A stretch of 64,000 bases of DNA. It comes from Dasypus novemcinctus. Lineage: Eukaryota; Chordata; Mammalia; Cingulata; Dasypodidae. The notes beneath the pieces were generated by a model. It was not told the DNA's origin, made no database searches, and worked only from the letters and a program-made list of their open reading frames with translations. Every line of letters begins with the position of its first letter. Position 1 is the stretch's first letter. The stretch is from the NCBI RefSeq assembly GCF_030445035.2, contig NC_080675.1, positions 66,232,544-66,296,543 on the forward strand. Direction: 5' to 3'. Below are positions 35,831-50,004 of this stretch, in pieces. The position numbers were made by a program, and so were the translations under genes.

Positions 35831-37527
35831 TATCAGTAACAAAAATTGAATTGGACTTCTATTCTTTCTGTAAAACTACTGCAAATATAATGGTCAAATG
35901 GAGAAGAGATCAAAGAGTAAGCAACCATAAAATGTAAGTAAAAAGGATGCTAGAGGTGCATCAGGCACTTAATTAATAAAAATACATTATTTTTTGAAAT
36001 TTGTGATATATATGGTATTTATTAGATTTTTATAATTTTCTATTGTGATGGCTTTTCTCATTCTGAAAAAAATATTCATTTTTGTCTCTAATTTCATATC
36101 CAGAATTTGCATGTTTTTTTAAAGAAGACCCTCACAATTTTATCAGTTTTGCTCCAGAGACCCTGGATGTGCTCTACAATTGCTTCACAATTCATCTAAG
36201 AGTCAGGTTAACTTTCTGATAGTAAATGATAGCCTGCTACAATTTTTCTGGACCCCACTGGTGAGCTTTGAGAGTGAAGAATTTTTGGAAAGAGTGTTTA
36301 CACATGAATTTAGTTGTTTTTCAAGATACACCACTTACCAAATTTGGTTTGGGCTAGTAAATTAATAAAGGGAAGAAAAACATAGTGTAGAGTCCAGAAG
36401 AAGTACCAAATGCAAAATTCTGTTCTCTCCCTGTGGATTCAGGATGGGTTGGATTTTTCTTCTGGTATCAACATGTGACAATAAGCACAGTATATTGTCA
36501 ACCAGGGAACGTTGTCTAAGCCTCAGAGATTGAGGTTTTATTTGGGCTGTATTATGTAAGCATGAGTGATAAACTGATTGCCTATACGGTTAATCTCAGA
36601 CTCTAGATTGACTGAAACTGCTTGATTGAAAGCCCCACACTACATCATTTTGTTGGTCATTCTGGTATAGGCAGCCCCCATTCTAAAACTATGTGGGTGT
36701 GGCCAACCCCCACCCTAAAGCACATTATTAGACTATCCAGCATGACCCATAGCTCCAAGACAAGCAAAGGCACTAGAGATTACCTCCCAGAAGCTGGGGA
36801 CAATGGCCAGATCTCTCTGTTGAGAAGGCCAAATTCTTTACAACACAAGGACTAAACAGTTCAATAAAGTAGTATTTCATCCTGTGCCCCAAATAGTATG
36901 ATACCATAAAATGAATTCATCCAAACACACTTAACTTTTTTTTCTCTTTCTCTGATCTAGTTCTCAGTATTTGCTGTTATGGGGAAAATCCAAAATACTA
37001 ATGGGTGAAAGTGTTTCACAGATGAGGCAAAGCTTTTTAAAAAGCCTTCCAAAATCAGTGCTTTATTGATTGGAATTAGCGGTTTCATAATTAGCGGTCT
37101 CAAACTTAATTACTAAGGTTGATTGCTTACATTCATAAAGAAGCTCTACTCAGTGGATAAAGGGAAATCCATTAAAACATACAAGATTCATAAAACCTGA
37201 AATAACAAATTGTGTTTTTGTGAAATAAATGATTGTGATATAAATAATCTCAGTATTTAACTTTTTTTTCCCATGGGCTTCTGTAAACATAGTAAACAAC
37301 ATGAACTGCATATTATTGGCAAGCAGCTTGGGCAGTAGGAAAAAATAACTGCCTCTACCATTACCCCTTTTAAATAAATAGACAGGGATTTTGTTCTAAA
37401 GGACAGAAAGCCCATGCATTCAGTATGTGGTAGGGCAAGATTCACACACAGCACTCTAACCCTAGGTCAAAATCAGCATTTCTAAAACTTGCAGATGGAA
37501 CTGAGACCTTTTAAAAGAGAAAGGGGA

Positions 37528-37536
<9 letters not shown>
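35831..37536. other. Unassigned DNA, possibly with an old repeat at 36540-36880
   Basis: No gene recognised. 36600-36880 is less AT-rich (GGCAGCCCCCATTCTAAAAC, CCAACCCCCACCCTAAAG) and feels like an old LTR, but I cannot name it. Confidence 0.4.

Positions 37537-37584
<48 letters not shown>
37537..37584. repeat. (TA)24 microsatellite
   Basis: 48 bases of uninterrupted TA repeat after an A-run. Confidence 0.98.
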
Positions 37585-37586
<2 letters not shown>

Positions 37587-37826
37587 TTTTATCAAATCAT
37601 CTTTATTATAGTATTATTTAAATATTTAAATTTACAAAACTATCAATTATTCAAATGAAAAATTAAAGGCTTAAACTCTTGTCTAAAGATAAAGCCTAAA
37701 TTGGCAAATTAAAAAACTTACAAACTAAACCAATAAAATTCTGATGAGCATATTTATGTGCTGCCCCTCCCTGATTTAGTTCTCATCTACTTTTTGACAT
37801 CTTTCTGGAACAATGCCAAAATCCAC

Positions 37827-38446
37827 TGTATTAGTCAGCCAAAAGGGTGCTGATGCAAAATACCAGAACTCTCCTGGTTTTTATAAAGGTATTTATTTGA
37901 GGTAGAAGCCTACATTTCCCAGGCCATAAAGTATAAGTAAGTTACTTCTCTCACCAAAGCTTTTTGCCACATGTTGAAGTAAAATGGCTGTCAACATCTG
38001 CCAGGATTCAGACTTTCTGGGTTCCTCTCTTCCTGGGGTTGATTTCTTTCTGGGCTCAGCTCCTCTGTTTTCTCCACAAGGTTAGCTCTAGACTGTGAGA
38101 CTCTCTAGGATTTACCTCTCTCCACAAGGCCAGTTGTAGACTATCAGGCAACTGGCTTTGGCTCTCTTTCTGGGGCTCCATTCTCTCTGGGTTCAGCTGC
38201 TCTGCTCCTCTGTGTGCTTACTTCTATGCTCCGGTTAGAAATTCCAACCTCCCTTCTCCAAGTTGTGGTTTTTCTGTGGGTCCCCACTCCCACATCCTAC
38301 TGGTGTTGCCCAAAGCCTTAAACATTATTTAATCAAATAAACCTTTGAATCCAATATAATCTAATATGCCCAGTGGGAAAGACCAGTTCACAAACATAAT
38401 CCAATATCTATTTTTGGAATTCACAAAAAATGCCAAAACAGCTACA
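37827..38446 (+). mobile_element. MaLR-like LTR, copy 3 (long subtype)
   Basis: Starts TGTATTAGTCAGCCAAAAGG, ends ...CAAAACAGCTACA. Collinear with copies 1 and 2 but about 620 bp long. The extra part at about 38060-38200 contains two related CTCCACAAGG(T/C)(T/C)AG units in tandem, which are also seen in the inverted copy at 54571-54823. Solo LTR. Confidence 0.8.
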
Positions 38447-39478
38447 CTGTTCATTTTGAAGGAACTCATACTGTTCTACCAAAGCAAAAGAGTATGTGAA
38501 CATACTCAGTTCCTACATCCAAAGTGAAACACAGATTCCCAAAAGGGAATTAATAAAAATGTAGAAAATATCAGCCAAAAAAAGAAAATGCTTTAGATCC
38601 CTGGGACTGAAGAATTAAAATAATCTGAATGTATCTCTGTACAGAAAATGTGCATTTGTCAGATAGATAAAAGGATCATTGTGAATCAGGCAGAATGAAC
38701 GCCCATTAGCCATGACAATAGGCACAATCTGCTAACTTTGAAGATAAGGCCTATCATAACCATGGTTCTTTTACATTCAACAGTAAACTCCAGGAAAATA
38801 CAGTCAAATTGCTCACCTAAACTCTTAAAAAGTTTGAGATAACTGCCCCCAGTATAAAATAACTCAGAAACACAACTGAAAATGACTTGTCATCAGCGGA
38901 GCCTTCATACTTACTGAGAGTCCAAATGGAAGCATGATCTCAGAATCACAGTATAGTGTCAAACACCAAGAGTGAGGGAACCTTACATAATGACTGGGTG
39001 ATCAACAATGCAGATGCTTCCTACATCAGGAGGGCATACCAGGTGCATGGGTGCAATCAGTCAAATGTCTTAGACCCTAGAGCATATCCTCTGAGAACAA
39101 AATCAGGTTAGCTCATTGTGAAATGTTTGAAATGCTTGAACTGTGGAAGAAAACAGACAAAAAAATGCTGCATTGAACTGATAATACATACAACTGTTCT
39201 TTTCCAGTCTTTGCATGAAGATAGAGGATATAGAGATTGCATTGCATTAATTGAATTTTTAACTCAGTGTAGTACTAATGCCGAGTAGTTAAAGGCTGCC
39301 TTGATGCACAACTAATTAATAAGTACAGAATAGTGTGGATCTCTTCATAGGAGCTGTGAAACAGGAGAAACAATAAAGGAATAAAGGAATAAAGGCTTCT
39401 TCATATTCAAAGCTGCATCAAATCTAAACATGTGTGCCTGACTGCTTTCCCTAGGCCCTTAGAAGATGATGCCTTCTT
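38447..39478. other. Unassigned DNA
   Basis: About 1 kb, not recognised as gene or named repeat. Base composition is a little less AT-rich than the surroundings. Confidence 0.45.
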
Positions 39479-39572
39479 GGGTAGTGGATATAGTTCAGTG
39501 GTTGAGCTCCTGCTTCCATGAGTGAGATCCTGGGTTTAATCCCCAGTACCTCCAAAAAAAAACAGAAAGCAA
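39479..39572 (+). mobile_element. DAS-I-like SINE
   Basis: GGGTAGTGGATATAGTTCAGTG, GGTTGAGCTCCTGCTTCC, GGGTTTAATCCCCAGTACC and then TCCAAAAAAAAAAC: A box, B box and A-rich end of the tRNA-derived SINE. Confidence 0.85.
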
Positions 39573-39898
39573 AATGACATCTTTTTGCCAATCTCAATTT
39601 TTTTTTTTATTCCAGGATATGCTTTATTTACTTTAGCCAAATTTGCCTTTTCTCTTTTTTTTTTTGTTTATGCACTGACAAATAGTGGTGTAGTGGAGCC
39701 AGTTAACACTGGCTCACAAAAGCCAATTGTGCTCATGTCTTTCTACCTCCATATTCAGTAACATCACATTGGTAGTTTGAAAGTGTTCATCGAGAGAGTA
39801 TTTACACCACAAAAGTCAGCAAACAATACAAATCAGGAATTTTCTCCCCAAAAAGCAGGTTGTTAAAAATTTACCATCATACTACTATACTTCAGCAG
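39573..39898. other. Unassigned DNA with T-tracts
   Basis: T-tracts at 39600-39610 and 39655-39664. Nothing else identified. Confidence 0.4.
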
Positions 39899-40020
39899 TG
39901 TGTTTATTCATTCAAACATTCACTGTGTGCTTACTATGAATCACACACTTTACCAAAAACATAGAACAGTGAGACACATAGACACGGGCTTTGTTCTCAT
40001 AGATTTTAATTGGTTTATGT
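39899..40020 (-). mobile_element. L2 3' end, minus strand
   Basis: TGTTTATTCATTCAAACATT, ACTGTGTGCTTACTATGAA and GGGCTTTGTTCTCATAGATT follow the reverse of the L2 3' end. Confidence 0.6.
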
Positions 40021-40924
40021 AGTCATGTCATCCCCATTCTTATCTTATTTCTCACTTCCATTAACTACGTTTTATCCATTCTGTAAGCCATTTCTATTGC
40101 ATATGATACTAGTGTCTCTCTTTGCTAATGTTTTATTGCATTTATCAAGTAATAAATTTATCAAATAAGAAAAATCTGAATTGTTACCCATGCATCATCT
40201 TCTCAATTACATTTCAAGGTAATTCAAGGCAGACACATTTTATACTTTTTTTGTAAGATTTGCCTAGCATGATGCACATAGTGGGTGGCAGATGGAGGGA
40301 AGTGGGGGAACATTCAAAATTCTGGAATTGATTGTGGGGAATGCTTTTCTGTTAAGATTTAAATAAAATGGTGTGGCTCATGCATTTTCCAATGGCTTTT
40401 TCCTACTAGTTGTGGGGCTGGGGAACTGAGTGTAAACAGAGGATTCCAGTTTGTGACTTTCTCTCCTCCTCTTTCCACCTTCTCACTCTATCCTGTAACT
40501 GTGAGGGGCATCATGCAAAATATGAGAGGGAGGTCAACTCTCTTGGTTTATCTGGGACAGAGGAATTTGCAGGATGTTGGACTTCTGTGTAAATTGGTAC
40601 ACTTCCAGGCAAACCAGTATTGATCAACCTTTGGATTAACAAAAGAGGCTTTTGCACACAGGTTCTGACACCCATGCAGGGTCTGCTGGCCAGAGGATGC
40701 TAGAGTTCTGGAAACCCAAAGTATCTAGACAAGTGGGGTTCATGGAACCTGAGCTCTGGATGGGCATATTCCTTTCACCTCAAAGACTCCTCTTCCTAGG
40801 AACTAAGATAGAATCCAGGCATGTATGGTGAAAAATCATACAAACATGTCTCTAAAGTAAAAGATATTTAAAGAAATTTAAATTGTCCTCATGTATTTTC
40901 CACAGTATTGCAATCTTCCTGCCT
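40021..40924. other. Unassigned DNA
   Basis: No gene recognised. 40400-40800 is less AT-rich and may be an unrecognised old repeat. Confidence 0.4.
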
Positions 40925-41450
40925 GAACTACTTGTAGCCACTTTTTGATCCCTCCAGTCCATTCACCATACTATAACTAAAGTGATAAAACTGGTATGAA
41001 GCTCTTCAATGACCATTCATTAAAAACAAGATTACCTTACTTGGTCAAATGGGCCTGAATGATATGAAATGCTCCCATCACACATACACATTGGCCATAC
41101 CCTTCCACAGGTTCACATTATGTCACTGATCCCATCCTACTTTTATTTGTCTATAGTCACACTCACTTTATTCTAGTTCCTTAAATGTGCCATATTCTTG
41201 CCTGTTTCATGGCCTCTGCATTTGCAATGGTCTCCACATGAAATCTCTTTCTTGATAAAGTCTTCCCTGTGCACTCCTTTGTCTAGATCAGGGCCTCATC
41301 CTAGGCTCTCAGGACTCACTTTGCTTTTTCTTTTCAGTGTATTTTGCACTTTGTAATTATTTACTAGTATATCATTTGAGTAACATCAAATCCTCTCCTC
41401 AAAGTTATTTGCTGCTGTATTTTCTTATTCAGGAACATAGTAAACAGTAA
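40925..41450 (+). mobile_element. L2 LINE fragment
   Basis: Ordered L2 landmarks on +: CAGTCCATTCACCATACTAT, AGCTCTTCAATGACCATTC, TCTAGTTCCTTAAATGTGCC, CATGGCCTCTGCATTTGC, AAATCTCTTTCTTGATAAAG and TTTTGCACTTTGTAATTATT. Confidence 0.75.
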
Positions 41451-42254
41451 AAAATGATATGAGGAAAATAGGAAGGAAGAAAGAGGAAGTAAACAAACTT
41501 CTATGGAAAATGGGAAAGTCCTCTAAACTGGGAATTTTAATTTTTCTACCCTAATATGGGTATTTTTTAAAACCCTACTCACTGTATGAGCAAGCAATAT
41601 ATTTTTTTTCTCTCTAAATAGAAAGTATTGGCAGAAATATTCGCACTGGAAGGATTTTGTTCCATGCTGACATGAATTTGTGAAATAACACAAAGAAATA
41701 CGAAAAGCTAGAAAAATGCCAGTAGAGTTTAACTATTTGTAAACTCTCTTTTTCTCTTTTCCTCATTTCCTTCACTTTGATCATCATAATATCTTTACAA
41801 AATCTATTATCAGAAGAAAAAAACCTATTAAATGTTTTTTCAGTAAGATGTAAAAGATTAATAAAGCACAATAATTACTCTTCGCAGCAGCAAACATTTG
41901 AAAATGCAAACAGCCTGAAGTTAAATTCAGTTGGCATTTCAATCCACAGGATGCCATTTTTTTTAAGAGAATCACTTCTAATATTAGATCAAATTAAAGA
42001 AATATATATCAAGCAATATGTACAACAGACATCTCTTCATTTCTGTCTCCACCTTATTCTCATCTCTCTCCAAGCCTTATTGCAGAACTAATAAGAAACG
42101 CTTTATGCAGGAAACGTACCCACATACTCTTCAAGAAGCAACAACTGACCTACAAATTCTGACAAGAGAAATGAACTCCAACTCCAGAGAATAGATTCTT
42201 TAGCTAAACTCCGCACAAAGTAGATTGACTAGTTAGGGAGAGCATTCCTTTTTT
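41451..42254. other. Unassigned AT-rich DNA upstream of the retrogene
   Basis: Overlapping open frames on both strands (about 60-104 codons at 41614-42091) give low-complexity, unconserved-looking peptides. None is supported as a gene. Confidence 0.45.
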
Positions 42255-43229
<975 letters not shown>

Positions 43230-43345
43230 GGACTTTGGTAGCACTGCCTTCCCCACTGGATATATCCAATTTTTAAAATAGAGAATACTCGAGAAATAAT
43301 TTTTGTACTAATACCAGAAAGAGTTTTAATTGCTAATCTCCCTCC
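43230..43345 (+). other. Diverged 3' flank of the uL16 retrogene
   Basis: The first bases after the stop (TGAGGACTTTGGTAGCACTGCC) can be loosely lined up with the short RPL10 3' UTR as I remember it, but similarity soon fades. No AATAAA and no A-tract mark the end of the inserted cDNA. That fits an old retrogene whose tail has decayed. The real poly(A) site cannot be placed by eye. Confidence 0.35.
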
Positions 43346-45555
43346 CACCACCACCAAAAAGTTATTTATGTAAGAATGATATAATTTGTATTCTGTGTAT
43401 AGTGAAAGCTGTTGCTATTGTAATCCAAACATGTTAACCTTGGGAGAGTCTAGGGAAATATAACAAAAGTTTACTTGCAGGAAAATCATAAATTATGCAG
43501 CAATCATTACTTTGAGTAAAATTAGAGAAAATCCACAATTTGTAGGGAAAAATTCTTAAAATTTATTGAAAACTGAAGAAGGATAAAAATAATAGTCATT
43601 AATGGTAGTTCAACTACAGCTTTTTTGAAACTGGAGAGTTCATTCCCAAATTTGCTGCTTATGTTTTCCTATAAATTTTGGCATATTGTTTTTAGAATTT
43701 CCTGTCACCTCTAATTATCTGCTTTAAGAAAATTGGGTATCATTGCAAAAGAATTTCCCAGACAAGTCTTCTATTATCCCACACTCGGGAGACAGCAGTT
43801 GAATTTATTTTTCATCACAGAAAGGTCATAGGTGACAACAGAGTTCATATTGCTTGTATCTGTGCCCCAGTAGAACAAACAGAAAAGAAAAAAGTGACAC
43901 TAAGTCAGCTATTTGTGCTCTAAAAGGACCCTAGAGAGGTTTGCAATCTGCAGGAGCTTGCCCTACATTAGAATTACATTGACCACAGACATGGTTCTTG
44001 TTTTATTTTAGAAACTGTGCACAAGCTTAATTCCTGGGTGTGAAATACATTTTTAAAATTTATTTGTTCATTTAGTCTTCTACGCCTCAAATCTGCGAAG
44101 AGCCTCAGTTTTCTTATACCAGCTACTGATTTAGAGTCAAGACAGTGAGTGAAAGCAACAAAAAGTGTAAATAGTATAGAAACACGTTTCTGTTTTCTTC
44201 ATTTTCTTAAAAAAATCACTTTGTCAATCCTAAATTTTGCATCTGATATTTCTTTCAAACTTTGCTGTAAAATATTTCCTGTCTGTATTGTTTTAAGGTA
44301 GTTTGTTTTAAACTGTTTCTTGCGTTAAACTTGAGAAAGATAACTCTCAGCAAATATTAAATAAGGTGAATATATGGAGAAGACTCTTCCACCTAAGAAG
44401 CACTTTTCTCCACGTGAGCACTTTCTTCAATGTGTTTTACTTGATGCTTTGAAAAAGTCACAGTTTTTCTTACAAATTAAGACCTCTGCAGTTACAATGT
44501 GAAGGTTGACTTAATCCAGATCTTCTCTTTACTTACCATACTTCCTTTCAAAAACGAACAAAAAAACCTCAACCTCAAAAAAAAAATTCAAAATAAAACA
44601 AAACAAGCAGTTTCTTTGCTATGAGTGAAGTCAACCATGATCCAGCTTTGAAAATATTTTCCACCTTCATTTTTCACCCTTCTTTTTAGTCTCCAACCTC
44701 TCAAGCAACCTAACCTTCAAACAAGGAACTTTGTACTCCTCGGGAAATGCAAGGTGGCTGCTAAGAACGAGTCCATGAAATTTCTTGCACTAAGAGACTC
44801 TTAACTATAATTGTTTATGCAAATAGATGTGTGGGTGAAAAGGAAATAAAAAGTTAAAAAATGTTCTGTTAAAAAACTGCTAGGTAGCTCTTAGTAGGGT
44901 TAGTTTGACTTTTTCCTATAATTTTATATTATAAAATATTAAATTTAATTTCTTTTAATGTTATTTGGTTTTCTTGAAAATAAACCTATTATGTTCCCCA
45001 AGCCATGATTTCTTTTTCCAGCTTGTTCCTATTTTCAAGGTCATTCTAGTTATTAAAAAATTGAGAAGAAAACAATTAGGCTGATGGATAATTTAATTAT
45101 ATTTTTGCATAGCTGTTATTTTTAAATTTCTATTGAAAATGAAAATTTTAATTTGGGAATATGTATCATATATTTATATATTAACATGCTAATGTATAAA
45201 CAACTACCCATTTAAATTTTTAAAATACTAAAGTTAACAAAATTCAAGCAAATATTGCCCAATACAATTCTTTGACTTTGTTGGAGTCTCCAGGTTTTAT
45301 GGAAAATTCTGACCAGAGGTGAAGAATTTAATAGGGTCATGCAGTGTATAAATTTTGTTTTGAAAGCACAATCCATAAATGATGGTTGTATATTCTTCTC
45401 AACCCCCAAAATATGAAATTATACTAAACCTATTTAGCTTGAAGTCTCTATTTAAAAAATAAAAGCTAACTTTGGCATAAAGTGTCACTAATATTGACAG
45501 ACATCTTACTTCTACTTTAGCAGCTTAGCCCTGACTGTCCTGACATAATTCCAGT
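43346..45555. other. Unassigned AT-rich DNA downstream of the retrogene
   Basis: About 2.2 kb with no nameable repeat, no open frame of interest and no sign of further exons. Confidence 0.5.
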
Positions 45556-45640
45556 AGGGCTTTTTTTTTTTTTTGGTTCTTAAGAGTGTTTATTAGTTAA
45601 AGGATTGAGCTAAGACCTCATGTAGCTCCCAGTTTTCTTT
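45556..45640 (-). mobile_element. Decayed tRNA-derived SINE, minus strand
   Basis: A 15-T tract followed by AAAGGATTGAGCTAAGACCT and CATGTAGCTC resembles the reverse of the DAS-I B-box region (GGATTGAGCCTGGGACCTCA). Weak. Confidence 0.35.
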
Positions 45641-45827
45641 TTCCTTTATATTAGTAATATACGTTTTAGTATTTTGGAATAAAGACCTCATTGTTTTCAT
45701 AAAAATTTCTACTTACTCATTGAAAAGCAAGTATTGGAGAGCATAAAGAACTAAGAGTAAATTAACTCACACCATCAATAATAATGCAAGGTCATGTAAT
45801 TGTCACTCTTAATAGACGAGGGGAAAC

Positions 45828-46020
45828 TGGTGTCAGAATGACTGGATTTAAATTTCAACATCTTTATTTGGGCAAATTACTTAATATCACTATTTCTTAA
45901 TTTTCTCATCTATAAAATGGGGATAAGACACTTTAATTCATAAGGTTGTTTAAAGGATTAAATGGTGTATTGAGAAAGTGAATATAGCATTTTGTTTTGC
46001 ACATATTAAACGCACAAAAT
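45828..46020 (+). mobile_element. MIR SINE, plus strand
   Basis: GGTGTCAGAATGACTGGATT, AAATTACTTAATATCACTAT, TTTTCTCATCTATAAAATGG and GGATAAGACACTTTAATTC follow the MIR core order. Confidence 0.75.
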
Positions 46021-48507
46021 TAAGGTTAAATGTTATAAGATTAAATATTGTTACTATGTTTGTTCCTGCTTCACTGTTTCTCAACTCCTAATTTTTGTTA
46101 TTTGTAATATTAGTAATATTATTTTTCATAATTTATAACCTTAATATTGTTTTGCTACCACAATTTCCTCCAATTATATAATCTGAGTTCTAGATTTAAC
46201 TGGATTCAATATTCTGATTCTAGTTTATTGCGGTTAATTTTTCTTTTTTTTACCTTTGCAATTTCTACTTTCATGTCAGTCTATTTTTTGGAGCTTCTGT
46301 TGAAAAAATTGATTTGTGCTTTACTTATCTGCTACATATGACTCACTGATGGGATTTGCTTTATTTCCTTTTTTTTTCTTCAAAAAGTGGATTTCTATTC
46401 ACTTATATTTTTCAATCAATGCTTTATTTTTCTTTTCTTTCTCCTTTTTGTCATTTCTAATTTCAAAAACATGATTTTATGGCTGTCACTATTATTTTTA
46501 TACTACTCATGTGTGATGTAGACTTCTGTCTGAAAGGTGGTAGGTGAATTTCTCTTAAAATCCTTCACAAAGTTTTTATTTTTGTTCATTTAGTCTTCAT
46601 TTTGGGTGCTATGGTTCGAGGGCTAATTATTTGCTAATCTTGGGATGGAAGGATAGAAAAAAGAGAGAATATGGAGGGTTAGCTGAAGGGATGCTTTATT
46701 CTGATTCCTTCTCTGCAGTTCTATTAACTACCCTTCATCAAGGCCCACTTCACTCAGCCAGATGTGTAGTTCATCTTCTATTTGATGTGTATTTCTTACC
46801 CTTTTCTCCTGTTCATTGAAAAACCCTAAAAATGGCAAGCCATGTCAGCCCTAGGGGATGACTGATGATCTTAGATTGTGGTTGTAGCTCTACCTGTAAA
46901 TGGCCTCTACAGTTCTCCACCTCCCCTACTCCTGAGGCTGCCACATATTTAGTACATTTCTGTCAATGTTTGGGTCTTAGTGAGAATTTATTTTTTCCTC
47001 TCATGACTTTTAAGGAATATATCTAAGAGGTTGGAGAGATTTGAAAAGGCACCTTTCATAAATTATCCTTATATAATCCAGCATTTAGCATGAAATCTTT
47101 AATTAAAAAAAAAAAATCAACTCTGGCATACCACACTAGAATGCTCTATTTTCATGTCCTCTTCTTTCTTAAGGTTATGATGTGAGTGTGGAACCCTTCC
47201 ATTGACTAATTTTTGCTGTATTACTTTTACCATATTTTGTTAATGTAATCAGGTATTGGGGAGGGAAATTCTTTGATCCTATTTCAGCTTATTCACTCAG
47301 AATTCCTCAATGTAATACTTTAAAAAATTATCTATTTCTAGAAATTTTATCTTTCAAACAACTCATGTAAAACACCTCTATGCTTCTAAATGCCTATAAC
47401 TCATTCCCTTTATCTTTTATTGGTGTTGATCTCAAACACTTATAGCTACAATACTTTAACTATGGTAACAAGGATTTTTATTATCAATTCTAGAAAGTTC
47501 AATTTTGGTTTTTTGGGGGGCAGAAGGAATCTTAATTTTTATGCTATAAATAATTAGCTTACTAATAACTTCTATGTAATTATACGAGTATCATTGATTC
47601 AAGAAGTATTTTTATGCTTCAAATATTTAGGAATAGGACCACATTTACAGTAGAAAATGTATTTGAGAACTACATTATTAAATTCTTCAAGGAATAATTT
47701 AACAGTGCTATTTGTGAAACTCTCAGTTGACTTGAATTGACTAGTTGCTGATAAAGAGAAATATAAGAGATCGTGGAAGAGAAGAGAAATCTTTTTGGCA
47801 AATGGAGATGTCTTACAGAAGCAACTACCTTTTCTTCTTTCTGGGTGAGTGAAAAGGGGAGATTGTCAAGAAAGGGTGATTTTCTTTTGACTGAGCATTG
47901 AGTCACTGAACAACAACAACAAAAGGCTTGAAGCATGAGAGGAGCAGGAAAGAGATGACAGAACTGAAATAGTGTCATGAGACAGCTCCCATCCCCAGCT
48001 TTTGGCATAGTGAAAATAAGACTTAAATTTCCCATAGGTGTGAGACCGTTCTTGTGCTTTAAGTCTAAGCTTCATTGCTAGTTTTATGTCCCCTTCCCCA
48101 AAGGGGTTGCATACTGTGAGGGTAACCCTGGCAGCAAAAAGCTGTCTGGAGGCCTTTATGGTGACAGCTGAAGGCAAGGAAAGAAAGAGCCATGACTTAA
48201 CCAGATTTCCTTTGATGGGACTGGGTGGGGAGAGGAGCTCCAGTATTTTCTAAAGAACTAACAAACAGACCTCATACAAGAGCCAGCATTTAGGTACCAG
48301 ACATATGGAGGACCCATGACAACTAAAAAGAAACAAATAGTTACCAAGTCTTCTGTGATTTGGAGCCATTAATAAAAGAATATTGTCTTCCACATTCTAC
48401 AGTGAGTAGACCAAATTGAGAGGAGAAAAGAAAATCAAGGGAATAAGAGAGAAAACCATTTCCTCTTCCCCCTTTAAGCAGGTAGATAAATTAAAATGTG
48501 AGAAATC
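46021..48507. other. Mostly unassigned DNA
   Basis: T-rich 46060-46600 may be a decayed LINE on the minus strand. 46600-47000 and 47670-48200 show no recognised family. Opposing frames of about 100-120 codons at 47670-48177 lack any known domain. Confidence 0.4.
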
Positions 48508-50004
48508 GAGGGAGTTCTCGGAAGATGATGTCAGAGTAGGAAGCCAGGGCTCACCTCTCACAAAAGCAAGAGCAGATGGGCCAAAAGCTGTATCAGGGAC
48601 CTGTTTTGGGGGTCAGCAGATCAGAACAGTGCTACACAATGCCAAGGAGGGCAAAGGACAGAGAAACAAAGGATCAGAAACAACAAATGTGCATTAGCAA
48701 ACCCCTGCCCCAAGATGTTAAACTGAGATAAAACCTCTGTATCACTGCAGCTTATTGAGAGGAGAATAGATGTCTTCCTTCCTGTCAGCAGTTACAAGGG
48801 AAAATAGAGGGAAATTGGGGGGCTGCTTTACAGTGAATTCAGCCAGCAAAACGTGCTTTGAACCTCGACTCTGGCCAGACTGAAAGCATAGGAAAGAGGA
48901 GATTGAAAGGAACACTTCCTTTGAAAGGTTCACCAATGAGCACTGTCTGCTGGCTGGTCAGGAAATTGCAAGGAGAAAAACTGCTTTTAGGTCTCTAAAC
49001 ACCCCTGGGAGAAAATCTGCACTCTGGTAGCAAGTCCCTGGACAGATTTTGAAAACTTATGCTGGACAGTTTTAAAGACTTAGAGTTAATTGAATCAAAT
49101 ATCAAAGAAGAAGCTGGGGGGCAGGGGGAACTCTTAGCAAGAGAAAGAGGTTGGCCATCAGAGAAAATTCACCAACATATTCAGATGTCTAGACATCAGC
49201 AAAGGAACAAACCAAGTATTCTGAAGAGAGACAGGATTTAAGAAAATCAATCAATGATAATGACAAAAATTTCTTAAATCAGTTCAAATAATTGCAAGAA
49301 AATATGACTAAAGAGATAAGAGATGTTAAGATAGCACTGAGTGAGAATAACGAACAATTTGAAAGCCTGAAAATAAAAGTAACAGAGTTTATAGGAATGA
49401 AAGACATGATGGATTAGATTAAAAATACATTAGAGGCACATAAGAGCAGATTTGAATTGCTTGAAGACAAAATTATTGATTCCAAAGACAGAACATCCAA
49501 ACTAGAAAAGAAAGGAGAAAATAAAGAGAAGAGAATGGGGAAAAAAAATGGAAAGGAGTCTCAGGGAATTGAGCGACATTGTGAAATGCACAAACGTTCA
49601 CATTTTTGGTGTCCCAAAAGAAGAAGAAAATGGAAAAATGGGAAGAAAGAATATTTGAGGAAATAGTGACCAAAAACTTCCCAAACCTTATGAAAGACAT
49701 AAATAACAATATTTAAGAAGTACAATACACCCCAAAGAGAATAAATCCTGATAGATCTACCTCAAGACACCTACTATACGGAATGACATATATCAGATAT
49801 AGAGGATTCTGAAAGCAGCAAGAGAAGAGAAAATTATCACATACAAGGAAACTTCAATAAGATTAAGTGCTGACCTCTCATCAGAAGCCGTGGAGGTGAA
49901 AAAGAGTGTGGCAAAAATATATTTAAAGTACTGAAAGGGAAAAACTACCAGCCAAGGACTCTGTATCTGGCAAAACTGTTCTGTACTGAAAGAAAAACTG
50001 GATT
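48508..50004 (+). mobile_element. 5' part of an L1/HAL1: 5' UTR and decayed ORF1
   Basis: The start GGAAGATGATGTCAGAGTAGG resembles the L1 5' start (AAGATGGCGGAGTAGGAAGC). ORF1-type text follows from about 49270: AAAAACTTCCCAAACCTTATGA, AGCAGCAAGAGAAGAGAAAA, ACAAGGAAACTTCAATAAGA, TCATCAGAAGCCGTGGAGG and TGTATCTGGCAAAACTGTTC. ORF1 encodes the coiled-coil RNA-binding L1 protein. Here it is cut into frames of 60-93 codons. It stops before ORF2, so it is 3'-truncated or a HAL1. Confidence 0.75.

Noticed and set aside
47670..48177. Overlapping minus-strand frames of 103 and 121 codons
   Set aside because: No known motif, overlapping frames in the same region, no splice or poly(A) context.
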